This document shows, one piece after another, positions 1 to 12,057 of a stretch of DNA of 64,000 bases. The stretch spans positions 215,695 to 279,694 of the forward strand of contig NZ_BMXI01000002.1 of the NCBI RefSeq assembly GCF_014651675.1, in the 5' to 3' direction. Made by a program: the position numbers and the translations under genes. The DNA is from Roseibacillus persicicus. Its GTDB lineage: Bacteria > Verrucomicrobiota > Verrucomicrobiia > Verrucomicrobiales > Akkermansiaceae. Every line of letters starts with the position of its first letter. The stretch's first letter is position 1. Under the pieces are notes generated by a model, which was not told the origin of the DNA, searched no databases, and worked only from the letters and a program-made list of their open reading frames with translations.

Positions 1-195
1 GAAGATGATTTCGTCGGGACGCGCGTTGATGAGAGTCGCGACCTGTTCCCGGGCGGTGGCGAGGGCGTTTTTGACAGGCTTGGATGCTCGATAGCCGGAG
101 GAGGGATTGTGAAAGTGGTCCGTTAGAAAGGGCATCATCGCCTCCAGGACCTCGGGGTGAACCGGAGTGGTGGCGTTGTTATCGAGGTAAATCAT
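1..195 (-). CDS. cysteine desulfurase (NifS/IscS type), N-terminal part
   Basis: This is the first 65 residues of a PLP-dependent cysteine desulfurase, which removes sulfur from L-cysteine for Fe-S clusters or tRNA thiolation. The start ATG is at 195-193 and the frame stays open to the window edge. The N-terminus reads MIYLDNNATTPVHPEV, the classic opening of the NifS/IscS family, followed by FHNPSSGYRASK and a helix ending ARPDEIIF, as in the fold-type I aminotransferase N-terminal arm. The catalytic lysine and cysteine lie outside the window. IscS, NifS and SufS-like subtypes cannot be separated from this part, so no symbol is given. Family assignment is firm. Confidence 0.92.
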   Translation of the reverse strand, partial: MIYLDNNATTPVHPEVLEAMMPFLTDHFHNPSSGYRASKPVKNALATAREQVATLINARPDEIIF

Positions 196-292
196 GCCGG
201 AAGATTAACCCCGAAGATCGCGGAGAGCACGAAGGATTTTTGAGTCTTTGGCCAGAGACTGGTTGTGTCGTGGTCGGGCCTTCAGTAGCCTG

Positions 293-517
293 ATGGCGAT
301 GGAATCGACATTATATCTACTCCCCGGAGTAGGGCTGGGCGTGCTCACGATCTGGAGTCTGGTCACGCGGTCTGTCTTGCTTCCGATTCCTGCCCTTTTC
401 GACCATGGGCTTCGGGTGGAGGAGAACGAGTCGCCGAAGCTCTTTTGGTTTTTCACCACTCTTTACGGAAGCCTCGGGGTGACTTTCCTCATTCTTTTTG
501 TGATGGGTTCTTTTTGA
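293..517 (+). CDS. small two-TM membrane protein of unknown function
   Basis: This gene encodes a 74-residue protein if it starts at ATG 293; ATG 299 is equally possible. The open frame continues upstream to 248, but that extension (MARDWLCRGRAF...) is not hydrophobic and looks artificial. Two membrane segments are visible, around residues 8-25 (LYLLPGVGLGVLTIW) and 50-70 (FWFFTTLYGSLGVTFLILF), separated by a charged stretch (DHGLRVEENESP). No ribosome binding site stands out. It is followed by a strong hairpin at 534-563. I do not recognise a family. It lies divergent from the cysteine desulfurase gene, with no functional clue from context. Confidence 0.55.
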   Translation: MAMESTLYLLPGVGLGVLTIWSLVTRSVLLPIPALFDHGLRVEENESPKLFWFFTTLYGSLGVTFLILFVMGSF

Positions 518-533
518 AGGTAAATACAGAAAA

Positions 534-563
534 CCCGTGCCCTTGGTTCACAAGAGGCACGGG
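534..563. terminator. hairpin between convergent genes
   Basis: CCCGTGCC (534-541) pairs perfectly with GGCACGGG (556-563), with a further TTG/CAA pairing inside the loop. It lies between the plus-strand small gene ending at 517 and the minus-strand gene ending at 607. It could serve as a bidirectional terminator, although neither side has a strong T-run. Confidence 0.6.
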
Positions 564-606
564 CTCTGACTCAACAGTTTATCGTTCCAATGAAAACAGT
601 ATCCCG

Positions 607-1557
607 TCAGAATTTGTAGACCGCATCCAGGGTGAAGCGGTCCTTGGTGATGTTGTCTTCTTCATCACTCAAAGCGAATTCGTAGCAAAAACCTAAAGAG
701 AAGTTGTCGTTCAGCTTGCTGCGGAAGCCGACTCCGAGGGTCACGTAGTCCTCCGAACTGCCTGCGCCCCAGTTGAGTAGGTCCGCGCCTTCGGATGGCG
801 CCACTACTGGGACCACTCCGCCCGCCTGACTGGAAAACGCCGCGTTGCCAGCGCCTTCGTCAAAGACGTAGAACCAGTTGAGTTCCACCAAGGGGATGAA
901 CCAAGGGTGGACCTCGTAGCTGAGGTGGGCGCTCAGGAATCCTTGGGTGGAAAAGTCGTCGTCCAAGGGGATTTGAATTCCGGTGCCCGCCGCAAACTGC
1001 AGGGCGTCCCAAGCTTTGACGGTTTGGAGGGTGAGGTTGATGTTGCCATCGCCGTCTCCTTGGAAGACCTCGTCGCTTCCCCATGGGAATTCGAACATCG
1101 CACTGACGCTGGCGGCGAAGGCGTTGGCGGGGTCGTAGATGAACGCGTATTTCAGTCCGCCGCCGATGTTGGCAGAGCCTTCTTCCTCGGAAAAGACAGC
1201 GGTGTTGTCGGGATTGAAGTCCACGTAGCCGTCCTTCATCGCCACGATGGAGAGGCGTTCGGTGAGGGCGTATTCGAACTGCAAGGCGTAGAGCTGGAGG
1301 TCGCCGCCGAAGTCGATTTGTCCTCCCCCAGCGAGATTGAGCTGGTTCGGAAATTGGTGGTGCATCGCGATGAAGTGCAACTGGGTCCGGGGCACCGCGA
1401 GGTCGAACAAGGTCGGGTTCGTCATGGGACGAATCAGGCCGGAGAAGGCATCGGCGTCGCCTGTGAGGGGGGTGAGGGCGGGTGCTTCCACGAAGTCCAG
1501 AGAGCCCGCGCCTGCTACCCCGGCGAGGGCGAGGCTGAGGAGTGTTGTCGTTTTCAT
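607..1557 (-). CDS. outer-membrane beta-barrel protein, porin-like
   Basis: This encodes a secreted protein of about 316 residues. The start at 1557 is chosen because MKTTTLLSLALAGVAGAGS is a good Sec signal peptide; an ATG 10 codons upstream (1587) would add a polar extension. The mature part alternates hydrophobic and polar residues (FEYALTERLSIVAMKDGY, GGGLKYAFIYD) and ends DRFTLDAVYKF. A C-terminal aromatic residue after a beta strand is the usual Bam insertion signal. It resembles outer-membrane channels annotated as transporters of the phenol MetA-degradation type, but the substrate cannot be read from sequence. It stands alone and convergent with the small gene to its left. Confidence 0.75.
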   Translation of the reverse strand: MKTTTLLSLALAGVAGAGSLDFVEAPALTPLTGDADAFSGLIRPMTNPTLFDLAVPRTQLHFIAMHHQFPNQLNLAGGGQIDFGGDLQLYALQFEYALTERLSIVAMKDGYVDFNPDNTAVFSEEEGSANIGGGLKYAFIYDPANAFAASVSAMFEFPWGSDEVFQGDGDGNINLTLQTVKAWDALQFAAGTGIQIPLDDDFSTQGFLSAHLSYEVHPWFIPLVELNWFYVFDEGAGNAAFSSQAGGVVPVVAPSEGADLLNWGAGSSEDYVTLGVGFRSKLNDNFSLGFCYEFALSDEEDNITKDRFTLDAVYKF

Positions 1558-1718
1558 AGCGTGTTTACTTGTCACGGAAAACAGCATGCCTGAGTTGACG
1601 AATTCTGGCTCGGCAGGGCTTGGGAAGGACTGCGCAAATTTTGCTTTTCATGCGTTTTTGACGATTTTGAGCACAAAATAGGCAGGAAAGTCGATTTTGC
1701 GGACGTAGTTCTGCTGAA

Positions 1719-4574
1719 GTGAAGAAAGCGACATCCTTATCCATCCTTCTGATTGCCCCCGCATTGATGGGGCAACCTAGCGATGCTGAACTGGAATTCT
1801 TTGAGCGTGAGGTGCGTCCGGTGCTGGCGAACTCTTGCTACGAGTGTCACAGCGTGGAGGCCAAGAAGGTGAAGGCCGGGTTGTGGCTCGACTCGCGCGC
1901 AGCCATTCTCGAAGGAGGCGACAATGGTCCCGCGATTGTGCCTGGTGATCCCGAGGCCAGCTTGCTGATCGAGACCATTCGCTATCAGAATGTCGAGCTC
2001 GAGATGCCGCCCAAAAGCAAGTTGGCGGACAATCAAATTGCCGCTTTGGAAAAGTGGGTGGAGATGGGGGCGCCCTGGCCAGAGGAAGAGGTGAAGGTCG
2101 ACGCTCGCAAAAAAGCATTCGATCTGGAAGCCCGTCGCGCGGAGCACTGGTGCTGGCAGCCGCCGGTCCACCGGGCCACTCCGGAGGTTCAGCAGACTGA
2201 CTGGCCGCTCAATCCGGTGGACTCCTTCATCTTGGCCAAGTTGGAGGAGGGGGGGCTGAAGCCTGCTCCCGATACCGATCGGCGCTCATGGATTCGGCGA
2301 GTGACGTTCGACCTCATCGGCTTGCCTCCTTCTCCGGAAGAGGTGAAAGATTTTCTAACAGATGAAGATGAGGGGGCTTTTGAGCGTGTGGTGGAGCGCT
2401 TGTTGGCATCGCCTCATTACGGGGAAAAGTGGGCTCGTCACTGGATGGACCTGATGCGTTATGGAGAGGGCTATGGTCACGAGTTCGATTACTCTATTCC
2501 GCACGCCTGGCGCTATCGCGATTACCTGATTCAGGCCTTTAACGAGGACGTGCCTTACGATCAGTTTCTGATCGAACACGTGGCAGGAGATCAGATCGAG
2601 AAGCCCCGGGTCGATCCCGAGAGCGGGATCAATCAATCCCTGGTGGCGACTGGTTCCTGGTGGTTGGGTGAATCCGTCCATGCGCCCACCGATGTGCGGG
2701 GTGACGAGGTCTTGCGGATGGACAACCAGATCGACGTTTTTTCGAAAAGCTTCCTCGGCTTGACGGTCTCCTGTGCCCGTTGTCACGATCACAAGTTCGA
2801 TGCCATTTCGACCGCTGACTTCTATGCCCTGGCTGGCTTTCTCCAAAGCAGCAGGCGCACCGAGGCTCTGATGGATCCGCATGGGAAGATCGCGGCCGGA
2901 GTGGCGCAGTTGGAGCAGATTCAGAGTGAAGCTTCCCACCTTCTAGAGGATGCTGGCATTTTCGACCTGCCGCCAGGATCGCCCGACGCCATCGCCAATT
3001 TCGATGGCGGGCTGCCGGCGGGATGGTCGACGGAAGGATTTGCCTTTCCCTCTGCTCCAACCAGTTCTATCGCTGTCGCTCTTGGGGACGCGGAGAATCC
3101 GATCGTTCCCCGGGGAGTGGTTCACAGCGGATTGTTAGCGGATAGGCTCAGTGGCTACTTGCGTTCACCCACCTTCACCCTGACCGAGCCGGAGATTCAC
3201 CTTCGCGTGGCGGGCAAAGGCAACGTTTCAGCCCGTGTGGTCATCGATGGATACTATATGCATAGTTTCCACCAGCTCCTCTTCGGAGGAACCATCCTAC
3301 AGAGCTCGGCCTTGGATACGGGCGGGAAGTATGAGTGGAAGACCCTGGGAGGAGATCTTCGCAAGTATGTCGGTCATCAGGTATACCTCGAATTCGAGGA
3401 CAAGGGCGAGGGATACCTGGCCATTGATGAGGTCAGCTATGGGCGGGCGGAACATTCCTCTTTCAATCTCTTGGTTCCCGACCGCTTCGATGCCAGTTCT
3501 TTGCAACCCTATCAGAAAAAGGCTGCCGCGATTGCAGAAGGCCTGCCCAATGCGGTGCGGACTCTTGCGCTAGTCGACGGTACTCCCGAGAATGATTATG
3601 TCCACATCAGGGGGAGCCACCGGAGTCTGGGGGACGAGGTCACCCGGCGAGGACTGTCCGCCTTGGATGGAGAAGAACTCTCGGTGCCTTCGGATGCCAG
3701 TGGGCGATTGCAACTGGCAAAGAGCTTGGTCAGCGGAGGACATCCACTGACCGCCCGCGTCTACGTCAATCGCCTTTGGCACTATTTATTCGGGGTCGGC
3801 ATCGTGCCCTCGGTTGATGACTTCGGGGTGATGGGGCAGGAGCCGAGCCACCTCGAACTGCTCGATTGGCTGGCCCTTGATTTTGCGGAAAAAGGTTGGT
3901 CGACCAAAGAGATGATCCGCCAGTTGGTTCTCTCCCGAACCTATCGTCAATCCTGTGTGGCAGATCCCGCGAACTCTCCTTCTTTGATCGAACAAGTGGA
4001 CCCCTCCAACATTCTTTTGCACAAGGCTCGCGTGCGACGCTTGCCCGCGGAATCGATTCGCGATTCGATCTTGTCTGTCTCGGGAACTCTCAATCCCAAA
4101 GTGGGTGGAGGCAGTGTTCCGGTCTATCTCACTTCCTTCATGGAAGGACGCGGGATGCCGCAGAGCGGGCCGCTGGATGGAGGGGGGAGGCGTAGTCTCT
4201 ATCTGGCGATCAAGCGCAACTTTCTCTCGCCCTTTGAAGCTGCCTTTGATCGCCCCATTCCCTTCACGTCGATTGGCCGTCGTAGTGTCTCCAATGTGCC
4301 CGCCCAGTCTCTTACGCTCATGAACGATCCCTTTGTGATTCAGGAAGCAGCCCGCTGGGGAAAGCAATTGTTAGAGGTGTCGGGCGAAGACAGAATTGCG
4401 CGCGCCTTCGAGCAGGCCTTTGCCAGACCTCCTTTGGAAGTCGAGGTTGAGGTCTTTCGGGAATTCCTGACAACCCAGCAGGAGAGCTATCAATGCGGGC
4501 CGGATGACGAGCGGTTGTGGGCCGACTTTTGCCACCTGTTGATCAACAAGAAGGAATTCATTTATCTCAAATAG
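1719..4574 (+). CDS. PSCyt1-DUF1549-DUF1553 exported cytochrome protein
   Basis: This is a 951-residue protein of the type found in large families in Planctomycetes and Verrucomicrobia. It starts at GTG 1719 with a signal peptide (MKKATSLSILLIAPALMG). The order is: an N-terminal planctomycete-type cytochrome c domain with haem motif C40-Y-E-C43-H44; DUF1549 (about residues 160-370), which carries a second CxxCH at C352-A-R-C355-H; a middle beta-rich carbohydrate-binding-like stretch (about 420-580); and DUF1553 (about 690-930, including ARVYVNRLWHYLFGVGIV). The family has no settled biochemical role, though these proteins sit in polysaccharide-utilisation contexts. It lies 9 nt upstream of the DUF1501 gene, the standard pairing, so the two are surely co-transcribed. 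Confidence 0.93.
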   Translation: MKKATSLSILLIAPALMGQPSDAELEFFEREVRPVLANSCYECHSVEAKKVKAGLWLDSRAAILEGGDNGPAIVPGDPEASLLIETIRYQNVELEMPPKSKLADNQIAALEKWVEMGAPWPEEEVKVDARKKAFDLEARRAEHWCWQPPVHRATPEVQQTDWPLNPVDSFILAKLEEGGLKPAPDTDRRSWIRRVTFDLIGLPPSPEEVKDFLTDEDEGAFERVVERLLASPHYGEKWARHWMDLMRYGEGYGHEFDYSIPHAWRYRDYLIQAFNEDVPYDQFLIEHVAGDQIEKPRVDPESGINQSLVATGSWWLGESVHAPTDVRGDEVLRMDNQIDVFSKSFLGLTVSCARCHDHKFDAISTADFYALAGFLQSSRRTEALMDPHGKIAAGVAQLEQIQSEASHLLEDAGIFDLPPGSPDAIANFDGGLPAGWSTEGFAFPSAPTSSIAVALGDAENPIVPRGVVHSGLLADRLSGYLRSPTFTLTEPEIHLRVAGKGNVSARVVIDGYYMHSFHQLLFGGTILQSSALDTGGKYEWKTLGGDLRKYVGHQVYLEFEDKGEGYLAIDEVSYGRAEHSSFNLLVPDRFDASSLQPYQKKAAAIAEGLPNAVRTLALVDGTPENDYVHIRGSHRSLGDEVTRRGLSALDGEELSVPSDASGRLQLAKSLVSGGHPLTARVYVNRLWHYLFGVGIVPSVDDFGVMGQEPSHLELLDWLALDFAEKGWSTKEMIRQLVLSRTYRQSCVADPANSPSLIEQVDPSNILLHKARVRRLPAESIRDSILSVSGTLNPKVGGGSVPVYLTSFMEGRGMPQSGPLDGGGRRSLYLAIKRNFLSPFEAAFDRPIPFTSIGRRSVSNVPAQSLTLMNDPFVIQEAARWGKQLLEVSGEDRIARAFEQAFARPPLEVEVEVFREFLTTQQESYQCGPDDERLWADFCHLLINKKEFIYLK

Positions 4575-4583
4575 TTTTAAGTT

Positions 4584-6011
4584 ATGCATTGCAATCGATT
4601 CACCGCGAGACCCATCACCAGGCGAGAGCTCCTGCAACAGGGAGCGCACGGCATTGGCGCGGTCGCGTTGGCCAGCCTCATGAATGATCGGGCCTTTGGC
4701 GCGCAAGGAGGGACAGGCTTGCAACAACTGCCTCATTACCCGCCCAAGGCGAAGAATGTGATCTTTCTCTACATGGATGGCGGGCCTTCCCACATCGACA
4801 CCTTCGACTACAAGCCCGCGCTGGAGAAATACAACGGACGCAATGCCTCGGAGGTGATGGGCAAGCTGGAGCCGACCCAGTTTGACAACGTGGGAACCAT
4901 CATGGGCTCTCCCTGGGACTTCAAGCAACATGGTGAAAGTGGGCACTGGGTGAGCAGTCTCTTTCCCCATGTGGCCAAACATGCTGACAAGTTGGCAGTC
5001 ATCAAATCCTGCACCTCCCTCTTTTCGGAGCACACCGCTGCCAATTACTTTCTCCACACGGGATCGGGCCTGCAAGGACGTCCCAGCATGGGAGCGTGGG
5101 TGGGCTACGGCTTGGGTAGTAGTAATCAGAATTTACCGGGCTTCGTGGTGCTCAATGGCGGTCTCATTCCGCCGGGCGGCTTGGACAACTTCAACTCCAG
5201 CTTTTTGCCAGCAACCTATCAGGGTTCGATCTTCAAGGCAGGAAAGGAACCGCTGGCGAACATTGTCCCCATGGAGGAAAAGTCCGTCCTGCAAAGAAAC
5301 AAGCTGGATGCCTTGCGTTCGCTGGATGACCTGGCCGCAGGGCACTTCAATCGGGATCGAGCCATTGAGGCCGCAGTGGCCAATTACGAGACGGCCTTTC
5401 GCATGCAAACGGCAGTTCCCGACCTGATGGATCTCCGGGGAGAGAGCGAAGCCACCCGTCGTCTCTATGGTCTGGAGGACCCCTATGATAAGACGCAAAT
5501 CTTTGGCCGGCAGTGCCTGGTGGCGCGGCGCCTGGTGGAGCGCGGGGTGCGCTTTGTCGAGCTGACTTGTCCCGATGTCGGCGGTGACCGTTGGGACCAG
5601 CACAGTGAACTGCGCGAAGGGCATGAGAACAATTGCAAGGCCGTTGATCAGCCCATCGCCGGCTTGTTGACAGACCTGCAGGCCCGGGGTCTGTTAGAGG
5701 ATACTCTAGTAGTTTGGGCGGGCGAGTTCGGACGCACTCCTTTCGCGCAAGGGGCCAATGGACGCGATCACAACCCCTTCGGTTTCACCGTGTGGATGGC
5801 TGGCGGGGGAGTGAAGGGCGGAGTCTCCTATGGCGAGACCGACGAGTTCGGTTACAAGGCGGTGCAAGATCGGGTCGAGATGCACGACCTGCACGCCACC
5901 ATCCTCTACCTTCTGGGTCTGGAACACGAGAAGAGCACCTTCCGCTTCGGTGGGCGCGACATGCGCCTCACCGATGTGCACGGCCGGGTCATCAAGGAGA
6001 TATTAGCCTGA
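4584..6011 (+). CDS. DUF1501 exported sulfatase-like protein
   Basis: This is a 475-residue DUF1501 protein, partner of the DUF1549/DUF1553 gene 9 nt upstream. The N-terminus carries a Tat signal with the twin arginine in ITRRELLQQG, followed by a hydrophobic stretch (GIGAVALASLM). Alkaline-phosphatase-superfamily features are visible: FLYMDGGPSHIDTFD near the mature N-terminus, then GRDHNPFGFTVWMAGGG and the C-terminal DLHATILYLLGL typical of the family. Export in folded form by Tat fits a metal-dependent hydrolase. The true substrate is unknown; a link to sulfated polysaccharide breakdown is inference from phylum context. Its stop codon directly abuts the stop of the convergent GH2 gene. 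Confidence 0.93.
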   Translation: MHCNRFTARPITRRELLQQGAHGIGAVALASLMNDRAFGAQGGTGLQQLPHYPPKAKNVIFLYMDGGPSHIDTFDYKPALEKYNGRNASEVMGKLEPTQFDNVGTIMGSPWDFKQHGESGHWVSSLFPHVAKHADKLAVIKSCTSLFSEHTAANYFLHTGSGLQGRPSMGAWVGYGLGSSNQNLPGFVVLNGGLIPPGGLDNFNSSFLPATYQGSIFKAGKEPLANIVPMEEKSVLQRNKLDALRSLDDLAAGHFNRDRAIEAAVANYETAFRMQTAVPDLMDLRGESEATRRLYGLEDPYDKTQIFGRQCLVARRLVERGVRFVELTCPDVGGDRWDQHSELREGHENNCKAVDQPIAGLLTDLQARGLLEDTLVVWAGEFGRTPFAQGANGRDHNPFGFTVWMAGGGVKGGVSYGETDEFGYKAVQDRVEMHDLHATILYLLGLEHEKSTFRFGGRDMRLTDVHGRVIKEILA

Positions 6012-9221
<3,210 letters not shown>

Positions 9222-9411
9222 CTACAACCATTTGTTGACTATTTTGACACACGTTCAGGCTTTGGTTTTGCATCCGCGAGTCCAGAGTCGCGGGCGGCGG
9301 CTTCACGTCTTACGGCCCAATCACCTGAGGGTCGGAAGTTCCTGACAGTTCGTCTCGGAGAGGCACGTTTTCTCTCTCTTCGATCCACCTTTTAGAATCA
9401 GCACCACCAAC

Positions 9412-10809
9412 ATGAAGCTCAACCGTCGTCAACTCCTCCAAGCCAGTCTCACCGCAGGGGCAGGAAGCCTGTTTTTTTCCCAATCATCGAAGGGACAGAG
9501 CGAGCCCAAGCCGGTGCGCCCCAAGGGCATCGTCTTCATGGTTTCGGATGGCATGAGCCAGGGGGTGCTGCCTTTGACGGAAGCTTTTTCCCAACAAATC
9601 CGCGGAACAGGAACGGCCTGGTGGCAATTGCTGCAGGAGCCCAACGCGGTGCTGGGATTGATGGACACCCCGTCTTCCAATTCCCTCGTGACCGATTCGG
9701 CCGCTGCTTCCACCTCCTGGAGTGCCGGAAAACGCGTCCCCAATGGTCAGATTTGTGTGGATGAAAAAGGCGCGAGCCTCGAGTCCATCGGGGAGACCCT
9801 CGCGAAGGAAAAGGTGCGTCTCGGTCTCGTCACCACAGCGCGGGTGACGCACGCCACCCCGGCAGGTTTCGCCACCAACTCGCCCAACCGCGATGACGAG
9901 GACTTTATTGCTCCGCAGTTCATCAATCGGGCGGAAATCGTCTTGGGCGGGGGTTCCGCGCACTTCGATCCCAAGAGACGCCGCGACAAGAGAGACATCT
10001 TTGGCGAATACCGGAAGGCTGGCTACGAGGTCCTGGGCAATCGCGACGAGTTTCTCAAGGCGGGGAACGGCAAGCTCTTGGGCACCTTTTGGAAAGGTCA
10101 CTTGCCCTACACCATCGACCAAAAGCATAGTAAGAGCCTGCAAAAGACCGTCCCCACCCTGGCGGAGATGACGACCGTGGCTCTCGAACGTTTTCTGCAA
10201 GGCGACCAGCCATTTCTCCTGCAGGTGGAAGGCGCTCGCATCGACCATGCGGCCCATGCCAACGACATCGGCGGCATCCTCCATGACCAGTTGGCCTTCG
10301 ATGATACCGTGGCTAAGGTTTTGGCGATGGTCGGTGACCGCGACGATATCCTGGTGGTGATGACCAGTGACCACGGGAACTCCAACCCCTCTCTCAACGG
10401 AGTGGGGGCCCGCTATGCGCAAACCAACAAGCACTTTGCTCGCATCGCAGGCCTGAAGTCTTCCCACGAGAACCTCATTTCGAAGTGGAAAAAGAATCAG
10501 GGAGGCCTCCAGAAGTGGCAGGCTTTCGTGATGGAGAACTACGGATTCAAGCCCAGTGCCGAAGAAGCGGAAGCCGTGCTGGATTCCATCGCAGGGAAAG
10601 AAATCGTGGAATGGAGTCACCAGCTCGACAACCCCCAGGGATTGATGGGGCAGATGGTTGGCAACTATACCAGCACCGGTTGGACCGGCATCAGCCACAC
10701 CGCCGACCCCACCCAGTTGACCTCGGTAGGACCAGGCGCAAGCGAGTTCGCTGGGTTGGTGCGCAACGACAGCGTGCGCGAGAAACTCTTGAACCTACTA
10801 TTGGGATAG
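9412..10809 (+). CDS. Tat-exported alkaline phosphatase
   Basis: This is a 465-residue alkaline phosphatase. It begins with a Tat signal (NRRQLLQASLTAGAGSLFF), so it should be exported folded with its metals. Catalytic features are visible: the metal-binding aspartate in VFMVSDGMSQG, the nucleophile S96 in VTDSAAASTSW, VEGARIDHAAHAND and MTSDHGNSNPS for zinc ligands, and a late histidine in SHTADPTQL. It hydrolyses phosphomonoesters to release inorganic phosphate in the periplasm or outside. The 256-nt upstream gap separates it from the divergent GH2 gene and should hold its promoter; I see no clear Pho box. A 10-bp inverted repeat overlaps its stop codon. Confidence 0.93.
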   Translation: MKLNRRQLLQASLTAGAGSLFFSQSSKGQSEPKPVRPKGIVFMVSDGMSQGVLPLTEAFSQQIRGTGTAWWQLLQEPNAVLGLMDTPSSNSLVTDSAAASTSWSAGKRVPNGQICVDEKGASLESIGETLAKEKVRLGLVTTARVTHATPAGFATNSPNRDDEDFIAPQFINRAEIVLGGGSAHFDPKRRRDKRDIFGEYRKAGYEVLGNRDEFLKAGNGKLLGTFWKGHLPYTIDQKHSKSLQKTVPTLAEMTTVALERFLQGDQPFLLQVEGARIDHAAHANDIGGILHDQLAFDDTVAKVLAMVGDRDDILVVMTSDHGNSNPSLNGVGARYAQTNKHFARIAGLKSSHENLISKWKKNQGGLQKWQAFVMENYGFKPSAEEAEAVLDSIAGKEIVEWSHQLDNPQGLMGQMVGNYTSTGWTGISHTADPTQLTSVGPGASEFAGLVRNDSVREKLLNLLLG

Positions 10810-10815
10810 TAGGTT
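10792..10815 (+). terminator. 10-bp perfect inverted repeat across the phosphatase stop codon
   Basis: AACCTACTAT (10792-10801) pairs perfectly with ATAGTAGGTT (10806-10815) around a TGGG loop. The stop codon TAG (10807-10809) lies in the 3' arm. Only three T residues follow, so it is either a weak terminator or a 3'-end stabilising hairpin. Confidence 0.55.
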
Positions 10816-10921
10816 TCGGCCGAAGGCGAGAGGTTGGTGAGAGCGCTCTCAACCTGCTGCTAGGCTCACTTCTTTTGTGTGCCGCAGACCCTCCACTGAA
10901 GCTCTAGAGTGACGACCATGA

Positions 10922-11422
10922 TTGAAACGGGAGCTTGAAGATATGCGTGGCTCGGTCGGTCTGAAAAGAAGTGAGAGTCTTTGGACTCTTCTGGGTATGA
11001 CCCAAAAGTACCGTGCGGAAATCGAAAGCGATGAGGGCGGCTTCACGATTCACTGGACCCAGAATCTGACAAATCGGAATACGAACTACGAACTTCGTGG
11101 GATGGACGGGGGATTGCAACGGTGCGCTCTTTTGTTCGACGGTTCAACCTATCGCATGAATCTGTCGCTTCGAAGTGGTCGGTTTTTGGAGTATCAAGTG
11201 GACACCTCGGGCAGCGCGTTATTCCGAACCCGAGATGACGAGGTTTCCACGGCTATAAGGGTGACAGGGAACAAGCGCACTTACTTGATCGACGACATGA
11301 AATTCGAGCACGCGGATTACCAATCAAATATGAGATTCCAGTGCTCTCCAGATCGCTTGAGTCAAGCAGCCTTCGTGGCCAACCTCCTTTTCAATCCGCC
11401 GCTGCTCAATCAGGATAGCTAA
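10922..11422 (+). CDS. hypothetical protein, 166 aa
   Basis: This open frame of 166 codons starts at TTG 10922, or at ATG 10943 for a 159-residue product; an ATG at 10919 is in another frame that soon stops. There is no signal peptide or membrane segment. The product is mostly polar, with beta-strand-like segments (GGFTIHWTQNLTN, STYRMNLSLRSGRFLEYQVD) and a C-terminal stretch rich in hydrophobics (QAAFVANLLFNPPLLNQ). I do not recognise a family. The coding character looks reasonable, but base composition is somewhat more AT-rich than the neighbours, which could indicate a lineage-specific or acquired gene. Confidence 0.55.
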   Translation: MKRELEDMRGSVGLKRSESLWTLLGMTQKYRAEIESDEGGFTIHWTQNLTNRNTNYELRGMDGGLQRCALLFDGSTYRMNLSLRSGRFLEYQVDTSGSALFRTRDDEVSTAIRVTGNKRTYLIDDMKFEHADYQSNMRFQCSPDRLSQAAFVANLLFNPPLLNQDS

Positions 11423-11617
11423 CAAGTTTCTACCTGCCAAGTGAGTGGTGGCATTCCGTCCGACGCTCTCATTCGGTGGGGAGAGGCGGACTATTTCTTT
11501 AACCCCAAAAGTGACCCTTTGAGCCCCACCTTCATTGACATGCCGATCGGATGCTGGTAACGCTCATTGAGGTCTTCTGGGCGTGCCGTTCGAGAGGATA
11601 AAGACGTTCGAATACGA

Positions 11618-11884
11618 ATGATAGCGTTAGTGAAAGAACACCCGATTTGGTTCGGCTTGATACTTCTCACCACGATCTGTTCCTTAAGGTTGGCCATTGG
11701 CTTGTGGGTGCTCCCTCAGCACAAGGAATCCAGTGTGGCGAAGCGTCTATTTTGGACTGTCGCAGTCCTCTTTCCTTTCTCTGGGCCGATGTTTTACTTG
11801 GCGTTCTATCGGCTCCCTACGAGACACCGACACGGAGGAGCATCGGTCAATAGTGATGCTTTTTACGGCGGTGGTCATTTGTGA
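11618..11884 (+). CDS. small two-TM protein, PLDc_N-like
   Basis: This is an 88-residue membrane protein if translation starts at ATG 11618 (MIALVKEHPIWFGLIL); the frame also runs back to 11567 without a better start. Two hydrophobic helices are seen at about residues 8-28 and 45-65, followed by a basic, histidine-rich tail (RLPTRHRHGG). The pattern FWTVAVLFPFSGPMFYLAFYRLP resembles the short phospholipase-D nuclease N-terminal membrane domain (PLDc_N), here without a nuclease. That resemblance is tentative. It stands alone between an unknown gene and fabV. Confidence 0.5.
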   Translation: MIALVKEHPIWFGLILLTTICSLRLAIGLWVLPQHKESSVAKRLFWTVAVLFPFSGPMFYLAFYRLPTRHRHGGASVNSDAFYGGGHL

Positions 11885-12057
11885 AAAACGAGCTCTGGCG
11901 TGATTCGTGCCGAGAGCGTGTTTCGCTGGAGCTTAGAATTCTCCGCTGGGCAACTCCAGACCGAAAGGCATAAAAAAGCCGAGAAGTTGCGAAGGGGACA
12001 GGCTGGATGGGCTTGTGGGCTTCGCTGTTTTCGCGGCTTGGGAAGGGGTTTTCGGCC

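Noticed and set aside
10810-10900. A second ALNLLLG-like tail just after the phosphatase stop, looking like a duplicated C-terminus
   Set aside because: Only about seven residues match and the rest differs; too short to call a pseudogene.
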